Origin: Geodermatophilus sp. TF02-6
GTDB lineage: Bacteria; Actinomycetota; Actinomycetes; Mycobacteriales; Geodermatophilaceae
Direction: 5' to 3'
Assembly: GCF_003319115.1 (NCBI RefSeq)
Contig: NZ_QOHF01000011.1
Coordinates: forward strand, 1-64,000
DNA: 64,000 nucleotides
Shown here: positions 8,673 to 16,906 of the stretch, piece by piece
Layout: every line of letters starts with the position of its first letter
Position numbering within the stretch: the stretch's first letter is position 1
The notes under the pieces: model-generated
Told to the model about the DNA's origin: nothing
The model's input: only the letters and a program-made list of their open reading frames with translations
Databases searched by the model: none
Program-made: the position numbers and the translations under genes

Positions 8673-9434
8673 CTACGTCGAGATGACGAGGTCGAGGGCC
8701 CGATCGGCCGATTCGCTGATCGGGCCGTACCAGGTCGGGCCGTGGCCAGGGATCAGCACGTCGCCGTCGAGCTTCTGGAGAGTGCTCAGCGCGCGGATGG
8801 CACTGTGCTGGTCGTGCGAGAAGAAGGCCGGCAGTAGTCGGGGTCCGACACCGTTGACCGTGGGATGGGCGGTGACCAGTGCGTCGCCACTGATCACCAC
8901 TCCGATCTCCGGCAGGAAGTAGCTGGTGTGCCCGGAGGTGTGGCCGTGGGTGGCGATCGGGACCGGTCGGCCGGGAAGATCCAGCGCACCTCCACCTCGT
9001 TGCGGAAACGCCTGGGCAGCGGGGAAGACGAAGTGACGGAGCGCTCCCGCCCTGGTGATCCGCGCCGCCCAGCGAACCACTCGTGGCCGGTACAGGAGTT
9101 TGGCCACGTCGACCGGACCGCCCGACTCCGTGGTCTCGCCCAGCGCGTTCGGTACCTCTGCCGCGTCCATGTACAACGGCACTCCGTAGTTGTCGTGCAG
9201 GTGGTTGAGCGCCCCGGTGTGGTCGGCGTGGGCGTGGGTGAGGAGGACGGCGCGGAGATCCTGCGGTCGTCTGCCCAGTGACCGCACCGAGCGTTCGACG
9301 TCCTGGATGTCTCCGTTCCACCCGGCGTCGATGAGCGTCACCTCGGTGCCTTCCTGGAGGATGACCCAGTTGACGTCGGTGCCGGTGAAGGCGAACACGT
9401 CGTCCGCCACCTGGTGTGCGTCGATCCTCGTCAT
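8673..9434 (-). CDS. MBL-fold metallo-hydrolase
   Basis: A 253-residue metallo-beta-lactamase-fold hydrolase without a signal peptide. The metal motif is THAHADHTG; further ligands are likely His in THGHTSGHTS, Asp in ISGDALVT and His in IPGHGPTW. This order is typical of glyoxalase II/RNase Z-like soluble hydrolases that cut ester or thioester bonds. The open frame extends upstream to 9560, but the ATG at 9434 gives the normal N-terminus (MTRIDAHQVADDVFAFTGTD). It lies 35 bases after the Tat-exported MBL gene and 29 bases before the coiled-coil gene, all on the minus strand. Substrate unknown. Confidence 0.85.
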   Translation of the reverse strand: MTRIDAHQVADDVFAFTGTDVNWVILQEGTEVTLIDAGWNGDIQDVERSVRSLGRRPQDLRAVLLTHAHADHTGALNHLHDNYGVPLYMDAAEVPNALGETTESGGPVDVAKLLYRPRVVRWAARITRAGALRHFVFPAAQAFPQRGGGALDLPGRPVPIATHGHTSGHTSYFLPEIGVVISGDALVTAHPTVNGVGPRLLPAFFSHDQHSAIRALSTLQKLDGDVLIPGHGPTWYGPISESADRALDLVIST

Positions 9435-9469
9435 GGCAGATCTACTCCCGGCTGGATGGGAATGGGGCG

Positions 9470-10633
9470 TCAGCGACGTCTGAACGGCCATGTGATCCGG
9501 TCCAGATCGTTGCCCACGTGGACCCTGCCGCTGAACCCGATGCCGCATTGGACCTCCCATGCCAGGTCAGGGATCAGACGCGGGTTGGACGGCACCAGAT
9601 GGGTCAGGACCAGGTGCTCGACCCCGGCCGACTGGGCGACCTTTGCGACCTGGCTCGTCGTGGTGTGGGAGTTCTCGAGATGCTGCAGCAGATCGGGCGC
9701 CACATGCCCGAACAACTTGATGAATTCGAGGTCGATCACCTCGTGCACGAGGACGTCGGCGCCCTGTGCGATCCGCACGACGTTGTCGGAGAGCTTGGTG
9801 TCGCCGCTGAAGGCCACCGAGCCCTTGTCGGTGTCGAACCGGAACGCGAAAGCTGGGAACACCGGTCCATGGGGAACGAGGATGGCGCTCACCGACACCC
9901 GGTCGTCCTCGAAGATCGTGAACGGCTCCATCGACGGTGCCGTGTTCGCCGGGCCAGCACCGACGTCGGGTACCGCGATCTCGTGGATGTCCTGCAGGGA
10001 CTCGACGTCCCGGATACCGGTATCGCGCATGAAGACGTTGTAGCTGTACGCGTAGCCTTCATTCAGTCGATCGGTGAGGTCCTTGATCCCCGGGGTCGGG
10101 TTCTCCGGCGCGATGGTCGCTACCGGTGGAGTCGGTTGCGGGGGCAAGCCTCCGGCTGGACCAGGTCCGTAGACGGTCAACGGCCCGGACAGGTTGTCCT
10201 TCTCGGCGTTTGGCTCACCGCCCTCGAGCAGGAAGTAGTTGTAGTAGTCCGCGAGGTGGTCGGCGTGCAGGTGGGTGATGAACATCCCCGCCAACGCCGA
10301 GAACTCCAGCCCGGCGTTCAGGTACTGGGTGACGCTGCTGCGGCCAGCGTCGACCACGTAGTCGTGTCCCTCGACCGTCAGCACGGTCGACGTGCCGGTC
10401 CGTCCGTACTCCGCCTGCGGACCCCCGGACGTCCCCAGCAGGGTGAGCACGGTGTCCTTCGGCTGGGAGCTGCGCACGGGGAGAACGGGCCGAAGGGGGG
10501 TACTCGAGCCCGGCGGGTCGGCCGAAGAGGCACAAGCCGCCGAGGCGGCGATGACGACCCCCGTCCCGGCCATCGCCGCGCCCAGCAACGAACGCCGACT
10601 GATCGAGCGGTCGGACGGACCGGTGTCACACAT
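9470..10633 (-). CDS. Tat-exported MBL-fold hydrolase (RNase Z/arylsulfatase-like)
   Basis: A 387-residue protein with a twin-arginine signal (ISRRSLLGAA, then a hydrophobic Ala/Gly/Val stretch ending near ASAACASS), so it is probably exported folded through the TatAC system also encoded in this window. The Cys at the end of the signal might serve as a lipobox, but the -3 residue is poor. The metal site is THLHADHLADYY, as in RNase Z-like hydrolases; further ligands are likely in AFSGDTKLSDN, VHEVIDLEF and LVLTHLVPSN. It is probably an esterase or sulfatase-type enzyme outside the membrane. CocE-like hydrolase gene upstream (79 bases), second MBL gene downstream (35 bases). Confidence 0.85.
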   Translation of the reverse strand: MCDTGPSDRSISRRSLLGAAMAGTGVVIAASAACASSADPPGSSTPLRPVLPVRSSQPKDTVLTLLGTSGGPQAEYGRTGTSTVLTVEGHDYVVDAGRSSVTQYLNAGLEFSALAGMFITHLHADHLADYYNYFLLEGGEPNAEKDNLSGPLTVYGPGPAGGLPPQPTPPVATIAPENPTPGIKDLTDRLNEGYAYSYNVFMRDTGIRDVESLQDIHEIAVPDVGAGPANTAPSMEPFTIFEDDRVSVSAILVPHGPVFPAFAFRFDTDKGSVAFSGDTKLSDNVVRIAQGADVLVHEVIDLEFIKLFGHVAPDLLQHLENSHTTTSQVAKVAQSAGVEHLVLTHLVPSNPRLIPDLAWEVQCGIGFSGRVHVGNDLDRITWPFRRR

Positions 10634-10712
10634 GGTGCCTCCTGGACGACGCGATGGCGTCTGGTGACGGCTGGCCGTACGGCCGGTCCCCAGCTGGCGG
10701 CACGGCTCGAGG

Positions 10713-12419
10713 TCAGATCGCGACCGGCAGCAGCAGCCGCGAGGTGGCGTGGACGGTGTTGACGGCGGCCGGCCCGACCGGGGTGTGGGTGAACCCGAGC
10801 ATCGGACGGCTGTCGGGTCCGGCGTCGTTGCTGCTGACGGTGAGCCGGATGCGGTGCCCGGCAGCGAACCGGCGCGCGGTCGCCACCAGCGGTATCCGGT
10901 AGTCCACCGGCTCGCCCGGCGGCACCGGTACCGCGTCGCGCAGCGGCAGCACCGGTCGACCGGGGACGCTGGCCTGCTCGTCGACCTCGCGCAGCGCGGC
11001 CCGCAGCCACCCCTGCGTGATCGACGTGGCGGTGCCGTCCGGGGCGACGTCCTCGAGCAGCACGATCCAGCCCGTGTCGGTCGCGGTCGTGGTGGCGGTC
11101 AGCGCCAGCTCAGCGTGCCCGACCACGTCGAGGTCCTCGTCCAGCGGGGCGCTGACCCACGTCAGGTGTCCGGTCGCGCTGTCGTAGCAGCGGCAACCCG
11201 CTCCGGCGTCGTAGCCCAACGTGGCGTCGGCGCTCAGGCGGACCTCAGTGAGCTCGGACTTCGGTGGCCAGTGCTCGGCGGTGCGCCACCCGTCGGCGCC
11301 CGACACCACGTACCGGATCGGGGGGCCGTGCATGATCCCGGTGTCGCGGCCCTTGAGCCACTGGTCGAACCAGGCCAGCGCTTCGACGTGCATGCTCTCC
11401 CACGGCCAGGGCAGGCCGTGGTCACCGAGCAGGGCCATGCGCACGTTCGGGTTGTCGACCAGCCCGTCCCAGGCGTCGAACGTGCCGGGCAGGTGCAGGG
11501 GCACGTTGGTCCAGTCCGAGCCGAGGTAGACCGGGATGTCGACCCGCGACAGCCGCGGGCCGAGGTCGCGGTCGTCCCACCAGGCGTCCTTGGTCGGGTG
11601 CTCGTCCGCGCAGGCGCGCAGCAGGTCGTTCCACGGGTGCTCGGGGCGCGGGAGACGGCGGATCAGCTTCAGCCCCGTGAGCGCGGCCTCGCCGTCGAAC
11701 GTGGCGAACCGGCGGTGCACCGCGGGCCGCAGCAGGACCCGGCGGAGCAGGCGCAGCAACGGGTTGCGGAAGATCCGGTTGCCGCGGCTCACGATTCCCA
11801 GCACCGACAGCCACGACCGGACGAAGGCCTCGCTGTAGAGGCCGTTGTGCCGGGCGGCGCCGTACATCGACGTCGTGAGGTGCAGCGGGAAGACGGCCTT
11901 CAGGTGCGGGGGCCGCTCGACCGCCGCGGCCAGTTGGGTCATCGCGTAGTAGCTGATGCCGATCATGCCGATCTGCCCGTCGCACCACGGCTGGGCGGCC
12001 ACCCATTCCACGATGTCGTGGAGATCGAGCCGCTCCTGGGAGTCGAAGAACGTCCAGGTGCCTTCCGAGCCGCACATGCCGCGCAGGTTCACGATCACGT
12101 GGGCGTAGCCGCGGGGCACCCAGAAGTCGCTCGCGCCCGCCTCCACGACCCCGGTCGGGAGGCCGAGGTCCTGGATCTGCCGCGGATACGGGGAAGCGGC
12201 GATCAAGGCCGGGACCGGGCGGTCGGTGTCCGGGCGGTGGACGTCGGCGAGCAGCACCGTGCCGTCGCGCAGTGTGATGCGTACGTCGTCGTCCCGGCGC
12301 ATCGGGAACTCGGCGGCGGACAGGTTGCGATAGTCGCGGCCGGTGGTCTGCGGTCCGTTGAGTCGACGCTCGCCCGCGTCGACACCGGAGGTGAGGGCGG
12401 AGGCGGTGGTGGTGGGCAT
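10713..12419 (-). CDS. CocE/NonD family hydrolase (X-Pro dipeptidyl-peptidase S15 fold)
   Basis: A 568-residue hydrolase. The N-terminal part has the S15/CocE alpha/beta-hydrolase signature: VRITLRDGTVLLADVHRP, the strand YAHVIVNLRGMCGSEG and the nucleophile GISYYAMTQ (Ser in G-x-S-Y). The catalytic-type Asp is expected in YLGSDWTN and the His in LGDHGLPWP. The C-terminal ~200 residues form the jelly-roll domain of the family (LDEDLDVVGHAELALTATTT; LRLTVSSND-like end). Relatives cleave acyl esters, amides or peptides. The ATG at 12419 has GAGG about 7 bases upstream and is preferred to the GTG at 12437. It is the first gene of the five-gene minus-strand run. Confidence 0.9.
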   Translation of the reverse strand: MPTTTASALTSGVDAGERRLNGPQTTGRDYRNLSAAEFPMRRDDDVRITLRDGTVLLADVHRPDTDRPVPALIAASPYPRQIQDLGLPTGVVEAGASDFWVPRGYAHVIVNLRGMCGSEGTWTFFDSQERLDLHDIVEWVAAQPWCDGQIGMIGISYYAMTQLAAAVERPPHLKAVFPLHLTTSMYGAARHNGLYSEAFVRSWLSVLGIVSRGNRIFRNPLLRLLRRVLLRPAVHRRFATFDGEAALTGLKLIRRLPRPEHPWNDLLRACADEHPTKDAWWDDRDLGPRLSRVDIPVYLGSDWTNVPLHLPGTFDAWDGLVDNPNVRMALLGDHGLPWPWESMHVEALAWFDQWLKGRDTGIMHGPPIRYVVSGADGWRTAEHWPPKSELTEVRLSADATLGYDAGAGCRCYDSATGHLTWVSAPLDEDLDVVGHAELALTATTTATDTGWIVLLEDVAPDGTATSITQGWLRAALREVDEQASVPGRPVLPLRDAVPVPPGEPVDYRIPLVATARRFAAGHRIRLTVSSNDAGPDSRPMLGFTHTPVGPAAVNTVHATSRLLLPVAI

Positions 12420-12579
12420 GACGGATCCTCGGGTCACTGGCAGTCGGTGCGGCCTCCGACGACCGCGCTGGCCGAAGACTCACACCATCGACTCCAGCGC
12501 CACTTCAGTCCGGCTCCAGCCCGGAATGGCCCGGTGTCACCGCGAGCGCGATCGTCGCCGGGATCGACCCGGCAGGGGC

Positions 12580-12890
12580 CAGGGAAGCCATCGACGCCGC
12601 GCACACAGAGGGAGGCGGCGCGCATGGCGGTGGCGGCCGCACCGCCGTCGAGCCGACTGGACGTAGCCGAGGTCTACCCGATGATCGGCGCGCCTGACGA
12701 CGTCGGAGAAGCGATCAGAGACGAACGACCAGCAAGCCTGATGAAGCTCTACCGGAACCGGGGCACCAAGCTGAGCTACCGCCAGGACGAGGACGGCGGT
12801 GAAGCCGTGATCCCGATGGTTGTGGCTGACGTACGTGTCCGAGGGGCGACACGCTACATACGCACATGCATGGGCTTGATCGGCCGATAG
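12580..12890 (+). pseudogene. Serine recombinase C-terminal remnant
   Basis: The readable part (RLDVAEVYPMIGAPDDVGEA, then PASLMKLYRNRGTKLSYRQD) resembles the tail of large serine recombinases. These end with an (L/R)xxxEV-xx-MI-xx-LGDVxxAL segment followed by (L)YRxLGLxLxYxP. The catalytic N-terminal domain and the zinc-ribbon region are not in the window, and the upstream frame (12420-12580) holds no support. It is therefore a fragment at best. Its position beside the RelA/SpoT pair and tRNA-Leu fits a decayed integrating element. Confidence 0.4.
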
Positions 12891-12978
12891 GGCCGGATCC
12901 CATCATCGACAAGCTGGCGGTGGGGTTGTCGGGGGAGGAGCCGCTCAGCCCCAACCGTGCGTTGAGAGTTGGACGAGG

Positions 12979-13269
12979 TCAGTCACCCGAGACGTGCACC
13001 CGGACGTCCTCGCTGATTCCGATGGCGTCTTCCAGGGCGATTGCGTCGCGCAGCAGCTCCGGCGCGGAGCGGAAGTAGCGACCGTGCGTGCGCTTGAGCT
13101 CGTCGAGGGAGTCGGCGGAGAGCACGACGACCTCGATGTCGGAGCTGCTGCGGTTCGCCTCGGCCTTGACCCGGGCGCTGAGCGCCTCGTGGCGCGCCTC
13201 ATCGCCGGCGAACTCTGTGATGTCGTAGGCGCCGGTTCGTCGGTCGTACTGCACCAGGAAGCTGGTCAT
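12979..13269 (-). CDS. Small protein paired with the RelA/SpoT-domain gene
   Basis: A 96-residue acidic/basic mixed protein (MTSFLVQYDRRTGAYDITEF, then VVVLSADSLDELKRTHGRYF). Its start codon overlaps the stop of the upstream RelA/SpoT-domain gene by four bases (ATGA), so translation is probably coupled. No known domain is recognised; there is no signal peptide or membrane segment. The compact size and coupling to a possible alarmone synthetase make it a candidate antitoxin or regulatory partner. That is inference from arrangement only. Confidence 0.65.
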   Translation of the reverse strand: MTSFLVQYDRRTGAYDITEFAGDEARHEALSARVKAEANRSSSDIEVVVLSADSLDELKRTHGRYFRSAPELLRDAIALEDAIGISEDVRVHVSGD

Positions 13270-14207
13270 GACCCCTCTAGGGTATCCATCCCGGGCCCGT
13301 CCAGCGGCCCGTCTTCCAACGAGGTCATCAGGTCGAGTAGCTGCTGCTCGACGTCCCGGCGGGCCTGCCGAGCCGGCTCGGTGATCCGCGCGAGTCGCTC
13401 CCGGAGCTTGGCGGCCTCGTCCGGCGGCAGCCGCCTGACCGGCGACATCCGCCGCACCGCCTCACCGATCGGCCCATCGTCCGTCGCGCCCGCCTCCGCC
13501 GCCGCCACGTCGTTGAGCGTTCGCTCGAGGTGGTCGAACCAGCCGATGCTTAGCTCCTGGAGCTGCTCGACGAGCTCAACCCGTGCCTCAAGGCTCACGC
13601 CGTCGTCGAGCGCACCGGGGGCACGCGGATCGTCTGGCGGGCCGCCGTAGCGGATCTGACGGCCCCAGCGGTCGGCCAGCCGCTCGAACACCTCGGCCCA
13701 CACGTGTTGCGCCCGGGTCCGGACTTGGATCTCGACCGGCAGGCCGGCGAAGGTGATAGCCGCGTGCATCGCCCGGTAGCCGGACTGAGGCTCGGCGAGC
13801 CGGTCGATGATGCGGCCGCCGAACACCCGGATCAGCAGCGCCGTGACGAGGCGCTGATTAGTCAGCGTCATGTCACCGACGATGCGCACGCCAGCGACGT
13901 CGCGGATGTAGGGCAGCTTTACCTCGGGGCTGCGGCGGAGCTTCTCCAGCAGCGTGTCCCGGGTCTTTGTACGCCCGACGATGTCCAGCGGCGGCGACAC
14001 ATGCTCCCGCCAGTCGACGGCCCGCAGTGCCCTCACGAGGTCGACCTGGACCCTGTCATAGGCGTCGAGGAACGCGAGGTACAACTCCTCATCGCCGGGT
14101 GCCAGCGTCCCCGCGGCGAGCCGCTCACCGAGCCGGGCCAGCCGGCTTCTGCTCGCCGGCAGCGGCACCGGTGGGATGAGGGACTGGAGCGGCGGGGACT
14201 CGCTCAT
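13266..14207 (-). CDS. RelA/SpoT-domain nucleotidyltransferase (small alarmone synthetase-like)
   Basis: A 313-residue protein with a central RelA/SpoT synthetase domain: GRTKTRDTLLEKLRR (donor-binding region), IRDVAGVRIVGDMTLTN, SGYRAMHAAITF and VEIQVRTRAQHVWAEVFERL. These include the DxAGxR, G(Y)RxxH and E-x-QVRT motifs of pyrophosphokinases. No HD hydrolase, TGS or ACT domain is present, so it belongs with small alarmone synthetases or their toxic relatives. An additional helical C-terminal region of ~100 residues follows. The ATG at 14207 is preferred over an upstream start at 14240. It overlaps the downstream 96-residue gene by four bases. Confidence 0.8.
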   Translation of the reverse strand: MSESPPLQSLIPPVPLPASRSRLARLGERLAAGTLAPGDEELYLAFLDAYDRVQVDLVRALRAVDWREHVSPPLDIVGRTKTRDTLLEKLRRSPEVKLPYIRDVAGVRIVGDMTLTNQRLVTALLIRVFGGRIIDRLAEPQSGYRAMHAAITFAGLPVEIQVRTRAQHVWAEVFERLADRWGRQIRYGGPPDDPRAPGALDDGVSLEARVELVEQLQELSIGWFDHLERTLNDVAAAEAGATDDGPIGEAVRRMSPVRRLPPDEAAKLRERLARITEPARQARRDVEQQLLDLMTSLEDGPLDGPGMDTLEGS

Positions 14208-14369
14208 CCGGCCGCCTGCGTGGAACAGGCCATCGCACACCTCCCCGACGGATTGCCTGCGTCATGCACGCTATCCGTGCGGCTCTCGGAGTCGAGGGAG
14301 GCTTCAGGCCAGTCTCGTCGTACCGCCGCCACCCAGCCGTGCGGGCAGGCCAAGCACCGGGCGCGGGGG

Positions 14370-14515
14370 TCAGTCTGGTTCGCCGAGGGACTGCACCGTC
14401 TTCACGATGACGCCCATGAAGGCGGCCGCGGTCGCCGGGTCCCTCTCAACGAGGATGCCCTGCTGGTTGGCGGTGGGTGTCACCGGTCCAGTCGGGCCAG
14501 GACACGGAAACGCTG
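14370..14515 (-). other. Gap 14208-14552: possible C-terminal gene fragment, otherwise nothing
   Basis: The 345 bases between the RelA/SpoT gene and tRNA-Leu contain no complete gene. On the minus strand a short protein-like tail (ILVERDPATAAAFMGVIVKT, VQSLGEPD then stop at 14370) can be read, possibly the end of a lost gene. I cannot assign it. No terminator or promoter is convincing here. Confidence 0.2.
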
Positions 14516-14552
14516 CGGGCCGTTGGCCTGGGAGGTTCCTGGGGTGAGTTGT

Positions 14553-14636
14553 GTCCGAGGGGGGACTTGAACCCCCACGCCCTTTACGGGCACTAGCACC
14601 TCAAGCTAGCGCGTCTGCCATTCCGCCACCCGGACG
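14553..14636 (-). tRNA. tRNA-Leu(GAG)
   Basis: Minus-strand class II tRNA of 84 bases. The acceptor arm GTCCGGG pairs with CTCGGAC (one G-U). The anticodon stem CTAGC/GCTAG closes the loop TTGAGGT, giving anticodon GAG. A long variable arm follows (TGCCCGTAAAGGGCG) and then a T arm GGGGG-TTCAAGT-CCCCC. Discriminator A; CCA is not encoded. It stands alone between the accessory left part and the core right part of the window. Confidence 0.95.
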
Positions 14637-14733
14637 AGTGCGGCACCAGACTACCCGACGGCTCTGCCGGGGTCGGTGCACCCGTCCATCGGTCCCGGGG
14701 CGGCGTCACCCGCCCCGGCGACGTCCGCGCCGG

Positions 14734-15247
14734 TCAGGCCACGCCCGCGCGGCCGCGGCCGGCCCGCTCGGCGTCGTAGAGCGCCGCGTCCGCGCTGCGT
14801 GGAGACCGCGCAGGTCGGCGGCGGAGCCGGGCACGTGCGCCACAGCGACGCTGATCGACAGCGACAGGAGCGTGCCGTCCGCCAGCGGCGAGGGGTCGAC
14901 CGCACGGCGTGCAGCAGCTGCCCGGCCCGGCGTACGGCCACCTCGGCCGGGCGGCCGCGCAGGAGGACGGCGAGCTCGTCGCCGCCGAGCCGGCTCACGA
15001 CGGCGCCGTCGGCCCGTACCCGCCCGCGCAGCACCGTGGCCAGGTGCACGAGGACGTCGTCGCCGACCGTGAGGGCCATGCAGGAGCCGATCCGGTCCAG
15101 CCCGTCCGGGGACACCAGCCGGCAGACCACCGCCGCCCCGAGCAACACCAGCACGCTGGCCCGGGAGAGGGCGGCCACGGCGCCGGACGCCGTCTCTACG
15201 ACGGTGAGCTCCGTCCGGGCGAGGGCGCAGACGACGAGCACCAGCAC
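14734..15247 (-). pseudogene. Truncated, frameshifted GGDEF (diguanylate cyclase) gene
   Basis: On the minus strand a short hydrophobic segment (ASVLVLLGAAVVCRL) leads into GDDVLVHLATVLRGRV and the active-site loop SRLGGDELAVLL. The sequence then leaves frame: LADGTLLSLSISVAVAHVPG is in the second frame and SADAALYDAERAGRGRAGVA with the stop (14734) in the third. The first half of the GGDEF domain (substrate-binding N-x-D and DxLTGLxNR part) is also missing. It cannot make a working cyclic-di-GMP synthase. Confidence 0.75.
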
Positions 15248-15255
15248 CGCGCTGC

Positions 15256-15291
15256 GCGATGCGGCGTGCGATGCGGCGTGCGATGCGGCGT
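15256..15291 (+). repeat. Three tandem copies of a 12-base unit
   Basis: Unit GCGATGCGGCGT repeated exactly three times at 15256-15267, 15268-15279 and 15280-15291. It lies just upstream of the decayed GGDEF gene, in the divergent gap to the M20 peptidase. Confidence 0.9.
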
Positions 15292-15431
15292 GCGGGTCGC
15301 GCGCCCGCGCGGCCGTTGCGATCCTCCTGCGATCCGGAGCGGCAGCCGCCTGCGTCCGGAGGACCCTCGGCCCACCCAGCCGGGGGACGGTGGCCGAGGC
15401 CGCTGCGGAGGAGCCGGCCGGGCACCCGTCC

Positions 15432-15437
15432 TACGCT
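15432..15437 (+). promoter_or_regulatory. -10 box, leaderless start of M20 peptidase
   Basis: TACGCT followed by 6 bases and the GTG start at 15444. With transcription beginning about 7 bases after the hexamer, the mRNA would start at or next to the start codon. Confidence 0.7.
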
Positions 15438-15443
15438 CGACCG

Positions 15444-16763
15444 GTGCACAGCGCCGCACCCGAACGGGCCCAGGACGAGGTCGCCGAGCTCCTCTCCGAG
15501 CTCATCCGCATCGACACCACCAACACCGGCGACACCGCCACCGGCAAGGGTGAGCGGCGGGCGGCCGAGTGGGTCGCGGGCAAGCTCGACGAGGTCGGCA
15601 TCGACAGCGTCGTCCACGAGTCGGAGCGGGGCCGGGCCAGCCTGGTCGCCCGCATCCCGGGCACCGACCGCGAGCGGCCCGCGCTGCTGGTGCACGGCCA
15701 CCTCGACGTCGTCCCCGCCGACCCCGCCGAGTGGAGCGTCCACCCCTTCTCCGGCGAGGAGCGCGACGGCTACGTCTGGGGCCGCGGCGCGGTCGACATG
15801 AAGGACATGGACGCGATGGTCCTGGCGCTGGTCCGCGACTGGGCGCGGACGGGCACGAAGCCGCCGCGGGACGTCGTCCTCGCCTTCGTCGCCGACGAGG
15901 AGGCCGGCGGCCGCCTCGGCGCCCGCTTCCTCGTCGAGGAGCACCCGGACCTGTTCGAGGGCTGCACCGAGGCGATCAGCGAGGTCGGCGGGTTCTCCAT
16001 CACCGTCAGCGACGACCTGCGCCTCTACCTGGTGCAGACGGCGGAGAAGGGCCTGGCCTGGATGCGGCTGACCGCCGGCGGCAGACCCGGTCACGGCTCG
16101 TTCGTCCACGACGACAACGCCGTCACCCGGCTCTGCTCGGCCGTGGCGAGGCTCGGCGCCAGCCGGCTGCCCACGACGCTCACCCCGCCGATGCGCTCGT
16201 TCCTCGCCGCCGTCGAGGACGCCTACGGCGTCGAGATCGACCCCGACTCCCCCGAGGAGGCGCTCGCCCGGCTGGGCAGCATCAGCCGGATGCTCGGCGC
16301 GGCCCTGCGCAACACGGTCAACCCGACGATGCTGGAGGCGGGCTACAAGGCCAACGTCATCCCCGGCACCGCCAGCGCCACCGTCGACGGCCGCTTCCTG
16401 CACGGTCAGGAGGAGGAGTTCGAGCGCCAGCTGGCGAGCCTGGTCGGCGAGGGCGTGCAGCGGGAGTGGATCGTGCACGACCAGGCCGTGCAGACCACCT
16501 TCGACGGCCCGCTGGTCGACGCGATGGTCGCCGCCCTGAAGGCCGAGGACGACGGTGCCCGCCCCGTGCCGTTCACCATGAGCGGCGGCACCGACGCCAA
16601 GAGCTTCGAGCGCCTGGGCATGCGCTGCTTCGGCTTCTCCCCGCTGCGCCTGCCGCCGGACCTCGACTTCGCCGCGCTCTTCCACGGCATCGACGAGCGG
16701 GTCCCGGTCGAGTCGCTGCGCTTCGGCATCCGGGTCCTCGACCGGTTCCTGCGCTCCGCCTGA
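15444..16763 (+). CDS. M20/M25/M40 family metallopeptidase
   Basis: A 439-residue zinc hydrolase. The first metal motif is LLVHGHLDVVPADPAEW (His and Asp with the following GRGAVDMKDMDAM bridging Asp). Catalytic Glu lies in FVADEEAGGRLGARF. The dimerisation (lid) domain follows, with GGRPGHGSF, and the last metal ligand is expected near SGGTDAKSFE. The family includes dipeptidases, acetylornithine deacetylases and aminoacylases; the long form with YKANVIPG matches broad M20 peptidases of actinobacteria, probably cytoplasmic. The GTG at 15444 is chosen because a -10 box lies 6 bases upstream and the protein-like sequence begins there, although the frame is open far upstream. Confidence 0.9.
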   Translation: MHSAAPERAQDEVAELLSELIRIDTTNTGDTATGKGERRAAEWVAGKLDEVGIDSVVHESERGRASLVARIPGTDRERPALLVHGHLDVVPADPAEWSVHPFSGEERDGYVWGRGAVDMKDMDAMVLALVRDWARTGTKPPRDVVLAFVADEEAGGRLGARFLVEEHPDLFEGCTEAISEVGGFSITVSDDLRLYLVQTAEKGLAWMRLTAGGRPGHGSFVHDDNAVTRLCSAVARLGASRLPTTLTPPMRSFLAAVEDAYGVEIDPDSPEEALARLGSISRMLGAALRNTVNPTMLEAGYKANVIPGTASATVDGRFLHGQEEEFERQLASLVGEGVQREWIVHDQAVQTTFDGPLVDAMVAALKAEDDGARPVPFTMSGGTDAKSFERLGMRCFGFSPLRLPPDLDFAALFHGIDERVPVESLRFGIRVLDRFLRSA

Positions 16764-16784
16764 CCACCCGCGATGCTGGTGCGA

Positions 16785-16852
16785 CGATCATGGAGTTGCG
16801 GCAGCGACACGCCGGGAGACGACGGCGTGTCGCTTCCCCGACTTCATGATCG
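16785..16852 (+). terminator. Long imperfect hairpin between M20 peptidase and SDR gene
   Basis: Two 29-base arms (16785-16813 and 16824-16852) match with four mismatches around a 10-base loop. The outer part contains ATCATG/CATGAT and the inner part GCGACACGCC/GGCGTGTCGC. There is no T-run. It may end transcription of the peptidase gene or be a member of a palindromic repeat family. Confidence 0.6.
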
Positions 16853-16906
16853 CGGAAGGGGCGAGGGGGCGGCGCGGGCACCGGCACCGCGTGATCTGAT
16901 GCCAGG

